Origin: Oleiagrimonas sp964566965
GTDB lineage: Bacteria; Pseudomonadota; Gammaproteobacteria; Xanthomonadales; Rhodanobacteraceae
Reading direction: 5' to 3'
NCBI GenBank assembly: GCA_964566965.1
Contig: CAZMKO010000003.1
Coordinates: 6,756-70,755, forward strand
Length of the DNA stretch: 64,000 nucleotides
The notes under the pieces were generated by a model, which made no database searches, was not told the origin of the DNA, and saw only the letters and a program-made list of their open reading frames with translations. Below, piece by piece: positions 61,086 to 64,000 of the stretch. Numbering within the stretch: position 1 is the stretch's first letter; each line of letters starts with the position of its first letter. The position numbers were made by a program, and so were the translations under genes.

Positions 61086-62579
61086 ATGCATTTTCAAGGT
61101 TTCCGTGCCTTTCTCATTCCGGTCCTGCTGGCACTGGAGAGTATCGCAGCCGCTCCGCCATCGGCGCACGCGGCCACGTGCGCCGCCGATCCCGCGGCGC
61201 CGACATTTTCCGCCCTCGCTCCCGCGCAGCAAAAGCAGCTTGACGACCTGGAGCACCGCACGTTCGAATTTTTCTGGGACACCGCCAACCCGGACAACGG
61301 CCTGGTGCCCGACCACTGGCCGGGTGAATCGTTTTCCTCCATCGCCGCGGTCGGCTTCGGCCTGACCGCCTACGGCATCGGCGCCGAACGTGGCTGGGTC
61401 ACACGCGATGCGGCCGCGCAGCGCACGCTGGCGACGCTGCGCTTTTTTGTCGACGCGCCGCAAAACGACAGCCAGGACGCCGCCGCGGGCTACCACGGAT
61501 TTTTCTATCATTTTCTGAACATGCAAACCGGCCTGCGCCACTCGCGCGGGACCGAATTGTCCAGCATCGACACCACGCTGCTGCTGGGCGGCGTGCTGTT
61601 CGCCCGGTCCTACTACGACCGCGATACTCCGGCCGAGCGCCAGATACGCCAGCTGGCCGAACGCATCTACCGGCGCGTGGACTGGAACTGGTTTCGGGCG
61701 CGGCCACCGCTGGTGGCGATGGGCTGGCGACCCGAAAGCGACTTCGGCCGTGCCGACTGGGAGGGCTACAACGAGGCCATGCTGCTGTACGTCCTGGCGC
61801 TGGGCTCGCCCACGCATGCATTGAAGCCCGAGGCGTGGCAAGCCTGGACGAGCACCTACAAACGCAAGTGGGGCCACTTCCAGGGCTACACGTTTCTCAA
61901 CTTCGGGCCGTTGTTCGGCCACCAGTACAGCGCGTCGTGGATCGATTTTCGCGGCATCGGCGATGCCTGGATGCGCCACCACCACATGACCTATTTCGAC
62001 AACAGCCGCTGCGCGGCCCGCGCGCAGCGCGCCTACGCCATCGCCAACCCCAATGGCTGGACCGGTTACGGCGCCAACCTGTGGGGTTTGACAGCCAGCA
62101 ACGGCCCCGGTGATTTCACGTTTTCGGCACCCGGCAGCCGCGGCGTTTTCTTCAGCTACCTGGCGCGCGGCGCGGGCCTCGGCTACATCCATGACGATGG
62201 CACCATCGCCCCGACGGCGGCCGCCGGGTCCATTGCGTTTGCCCCCAAAATCGCCATCGGTGCCATCGACCACATGATCGAGCGTTACGGCAAGATCGTG
62301 TATGGCAAGTACGGTTTCCTCGATGCTTTCAACCTGAGCTTTCACCACCGTGACGTGGAGCTGGGCAGCGGTCGCGTGGTACCGGGTTTCGGCTGGGTGG
62401 ACAATAAGTACCTCGGTATCGATCAGGGGCCGATCCTGCTGATGCTGGAAAACTACCGCAGTGGTCTGGTGTGGAAGGTGATGCGACGCAATCCGTACAT
62501 CCGGCGCGGTCTGTTGCGTGCCGGCTTCACCGGCGGCTGGCTCGATGGCGGCGACGACACCGCGACGACCGTGCCGTGA
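61086..62579 (+). CDS. Glycoamylase-like (PF10091, GH144-type) secreted glucanase
   Basis: 497-residue exported protein of the glycoamylase-like family. GH144 members in this family are endo-beta-1,2-glucanases. The signal peptide is about 1-29 (FLIPVLLALESIAAAPPSAHA). The (alpha/alpha)6 domain shows LDDLEHRTFEFFWDTANPDNGLVPDHWPGESFSSIAAVGFGLTAYGIG, WNWFRARPPLVAMGWRPESDFGRADWEGYNEAMLLYVLALGSP and the GLTASNGP segment near 335. Beta-1,2 specificity is inferred from the family only. ATG 61086 gives the signal peptide. It overlaps the next gene by four bases (GTGA), so it is translated with the ABC transporter genes. Confidence 0.85.
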   Translation: MHFQGFRAFLIPVLLALESIAAAPPSAHAATCAADPAAPTFSALAPAQQKQLDDLEHRTFEFFWDTANPDNGLVPDHWPGESFSSIAAVGFGLTAYGIGAERGWVTRDAAAQRTLATLRFFVDAPQNDSQDAAAGYHGFFYHFLNMQTGLRHSRGTELSSIDTTLLLGGVLFARSYYDRDTPAERQIRQLAERIYRRVDWNWFRARPPLVAMGWRPESDFGRADWEGYNEAMLLYVLALGSPTHALKPEAWQAWTSTYKRKWGHFQGYTFLNFGPLFGHQYSASWIDFRGIGDAWMRHHHMTYFDNSRCAARAQRAYAIANPNGWTGYGANLWGLTASNGPGDFTFSAPGSRGVFFSYLARGAGLGYIHDDGTIAPTAAAGSIAFAPKIAIGAIDHMIERYGKIVYGKYGFLDAFNLSFHHRDVELGSGRVVPGFGWVDNKYLGIDQGPILLMLENYRSGLVWKVMRRNPYIRRGLLRAGFTGGWLDGGDDTATTVP

Positions 62580-63856
62580 ACGCATACCGCGCCATGCGCT
62601 GGCTGGTGCTGGCCGCCATCACGCTGTTGTCCGCTTGTAGCGGCAACGGCAACGGCAACCGGACGGTCGTCACGTTCTGGGCCATGGGCCAGGAAGGCGA
62701 GATGGTGCGCCAGCTGATGCCGGCGTTCGAGCAGGCGCATCCGGGCATCCATGTCGAGGTGCAGACGCTGCCATGGAAGGGTGCACACCAGAAACTGCTG
62801 ACCGCGGTGGCGGGCGACAGCACACCGGACCTGTGCCAACTGGGCAACACCTGGTTGCCGGAACTGGAGACGCTGGGCGCGCTCGAACCGCTGGACACGC
62901 GTGTGGCCGTCTCCAAGGTCATCGACCCGCACGACTACTTTCCCGGCATCTGGGATACCAACGTCATGGGTGGCAAGCTGTACGGTATCCCGTGGTACAT
63001 CGACACGCGGGTGCTGTTTTACCGCAAGGACATTCTGGCCCGCGCCGGTTTCGACCACCCGCCACGGAGCTGGGCCGAATGGGCGCGCCAGATGGCTGCC
63101 GTCAAGAAACTGGTGGGGCCGGATCGCTACGCCGTGCTGCTGCCCACCAACGAATTCGAGCAACTGGAATCGCTCGGCCTGCAACAGAAGCAACCCATGC
63201 TTCGCGACGGTGGCCGCTACGGCTATTTCGCATCGCCGGGCATGCAGCACGCCCTGCGTTTCTATGCCGACATGTTCCGCAAGCATTGGGCACCGGCGGT
63301 GGCCAACACCGAGGTGGCCAACGTGTGGAGCGAATTTGCGCGTGGCTACTACAGCTTCTACGTGTCCGGCCCCTGGAGCATCGCGCAATTCAAGGCGCGC
63401 ATGCCGGCCAGGCTGAAACATGCCTGGGGCACCGCGCCATTGCCAGGTCCGGACGGTCGTGGCGGGGGCCTGGCCGGCGGCGCCAGCCTGGTGGTCTTCA
63501 AGGCGTCGAAGCACAAGCGCGCGGCGTGGCTGCTGGTCCAATACCTGTCGCGCCCCGAGGTGCAGGATCGGTTTCATGCCATCTCCGGCGACATGCCGCC
63601 GCGGCGCTCGACCTGGGAACGCCGCGGCCTGGCCGACGATCCGTACGCGGATGCCTTCCGTCAGCAGCTGGAACGTGTCAAGCCGGTGCCCAAGGTGCCG
63701 GAGTGGCAGCAGATCGCCATGCAGATGAGCATCGTGGGCGCCGAGTTGGCGCATGGACGGCTGACGGTGGAGCAGGCCGCGAAAAAACTGGATCAGCGCG
63801 CCAACCGTATCCTGGCCAAGCGACGCGGGGTGTTGGCGCGGGAGGCGCGGCCATGA
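62576..63856 (+). CDS. ABC transporter sugar-binding lipoprotein
   Basis: 426-residue solute-binding protein of ABC family 1, anchored to the inner membrane through a lipobox (LLSACSG, Cys near residue 21). The VVTFWAMGQEGEMVRQLMPAFEQAHPGIHVEVQTLPWKGAHQKLLTAVAGDSTPDL segment and GKLYGIPWYIDTRVLFYRKDIL are typical of UgpB/MalE-type binding proteins for oligosaccharides. GTG 62576 overlaps the PF10091 stop (GTGA), although ATG 62594 would also leave a proper signal. The stop overlaps the permease ATG (ATGA). It would capture the oligosaccharides made by the upstream enzymes. Confidence 0.93.
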   Translation: MNAYRAMRWLVLAAITLLSACSGNGNGNRTVVTFWAMGQEGEMVRQLMPAFEQAHPGIHVEVQTLPWKGAHQKLLTAVAGDSTPDLCQLGNTWLPELETLGALEPLDTRVAVSKVIDPHDYFPGIWDTNVMGGKLYGIPWYIDTRVLFYRKDILARAGFDHPPRSWAEWARQMAAVKKLVGPDRYAVLLPTNEFEQLESLGLQQKQPMLRDGGRYGYFASPGMQHALRFYADMFRKHWAPAVANTEVANVWSEFARGYYSFYVSGPWSIAQFKARMPARLKHAWGTAPLPGPDGRGGGLAGGASLVVFKASKHKRAAWLLVQYLSRPEVQDRFHAISGDMPPRRSTWERRGLADDPYADAFRQQLERVKPVPKVPEWQQIAMQMSIVGAELAHGRLTVEQAAKKLDQRANRILAKRRGVLAREARP

Positions 63857-64000
63857 AGCGCCATTGGATCGCCTGGGTCTTCCTCGCGCCGGCGCTGATC
63901 GTGCTGGCGGTTTTCTTCCTGCTGCCGGTACTGGCGGCCCTGGGCCTCAGCCTGACCGACTACGACATCTACGCGCTGGCCGACATCCGCAACCTGCGCT
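63853..64000 (+). CDS. ABC sugar permease (MalF/UgpA type), partial
   Basis: First 49 codons of a MalF-class permease, cut by the window edge. MKRHWIAWVFLAPALIVLAVFFLLPVLAALGLSLTDYDIYALADIRNLR shows the basic start, a first membrane helix and the L-S-L-T-D-Y-D-I loop usual in this family. The ATG at 63853 overlaps the binding-protein stop (ATGA). The rest, a second permease and the ATPase should follow outside the window. Confidence 0.85.
   Translation, partial: MKRHWIAWVFLAPALIVLAVFFLLPVLAALGLSLTDYDIYALADIRNLR

Overview
The window is GC-rich, densely coding DNA, almost certainly from a gammaproteobacterium of the order Xanthomonadales (Rhodanobacteraceae/Xanthomonadaceae-like). This is an inference. 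It rests on the trxA-rho block divergent from rhlB, a RhlB with a long basic tail as in xanthomonads, the rsmG-parA-parB block, an Oar-like TonB receptor in a LacI-controlled glycan locus, and the dispersed hairpin repeats carrying GTGGGAGCGGC. I see no tRNA, rRNA, insertion sequence, prophage or CRISPR array.

Layout. (1) 1-3878: 3' end of a type III secretion (T3SS) operon, tail of a probable sctJ, then sctK, sctL, sctN, sctO and sctP with overlapping ends. (2) 3.9-13.2 kb: accessory and housekeeping genes. They include a periplasmic ankyrin protein, a three-domain peptidoglycan hydrolase without signal peptide, an NTF2-like protein, gshA, a Tat-exported N-terminal-nucleophile asparaginase, cutC, a LOG-type nucleotide hydrolase and a 553-residue LysM protein of unknown function. 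(3) 13.4-24.6 kb: core information-processing genes: rho, trxA, rhlB, ftsE-ftsX, a tandem-receiver protein, ung, rpoH behind a perfect CIRCE operator, and priA. (4) 24.6-25.2 kb: a gene-free stretch with two perfect DnaA boxes, a third near-match and an AT-rich block. (5) 25.2-34.5 kb: MATE exporter, sppA, GFA protein, SDR, ABC ATPase, an Ada-AlkA fusion with ogt (alkylation repair), a DUF4124 protein and a DegV protein. (6) 34.8-49.8 kb: fadE, AMP nucleosidase, a glutaredoxin-rhodanese fusion, a GDSL hydrolase, alaA divergent from rsgA, ydcH-like, cystathionine beta-synthase, glmS, a DUF481 outer-membrane protein, a WYL regulator, a patatin and DUF488. (7) 49.9-53.8 kb, minus strand: an SPFH protein, rsmG, parA, parB and a GT2 glycosyltransferase, a chromosome-segregation block usually found near oriC. 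(8) 53.9-64 kb: a glycan-utilisation locus with GH3 bglX, lacI, an Oar-like TonB receptor, a GH144-type (PF10091) enzyme, a sugar-binding lipoprotein and the start of an ABC permease.

How they fit together. The last locus reads as a complete uptake route. Outer-membrane import would be followed by periplasmic cleavage by the PF10091 and GH3 enzymes and then inner-membrane ABC uptake. Control is by the LacI protein, through matching 14-bp operators upstream of both bglX and lacI. Family knowledge points to a beta-glucan, perhaps beta-1,2-linked, but the sequence alone does not prove the substrate.

Non-coding structure is unusually informative. Besides the CIRCE and the DnaA-box cluster there is a family of imperfect hairpin repeats between genes. 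One is a composite element present in opposite orientations at 10.5 and 34.7 kb; its arm supplies the fadE stop codon. Near several stop codons there are also short repeats (CCCGAGT heptads, and a 15-bp perfect inverted repeat at the bglX stop).
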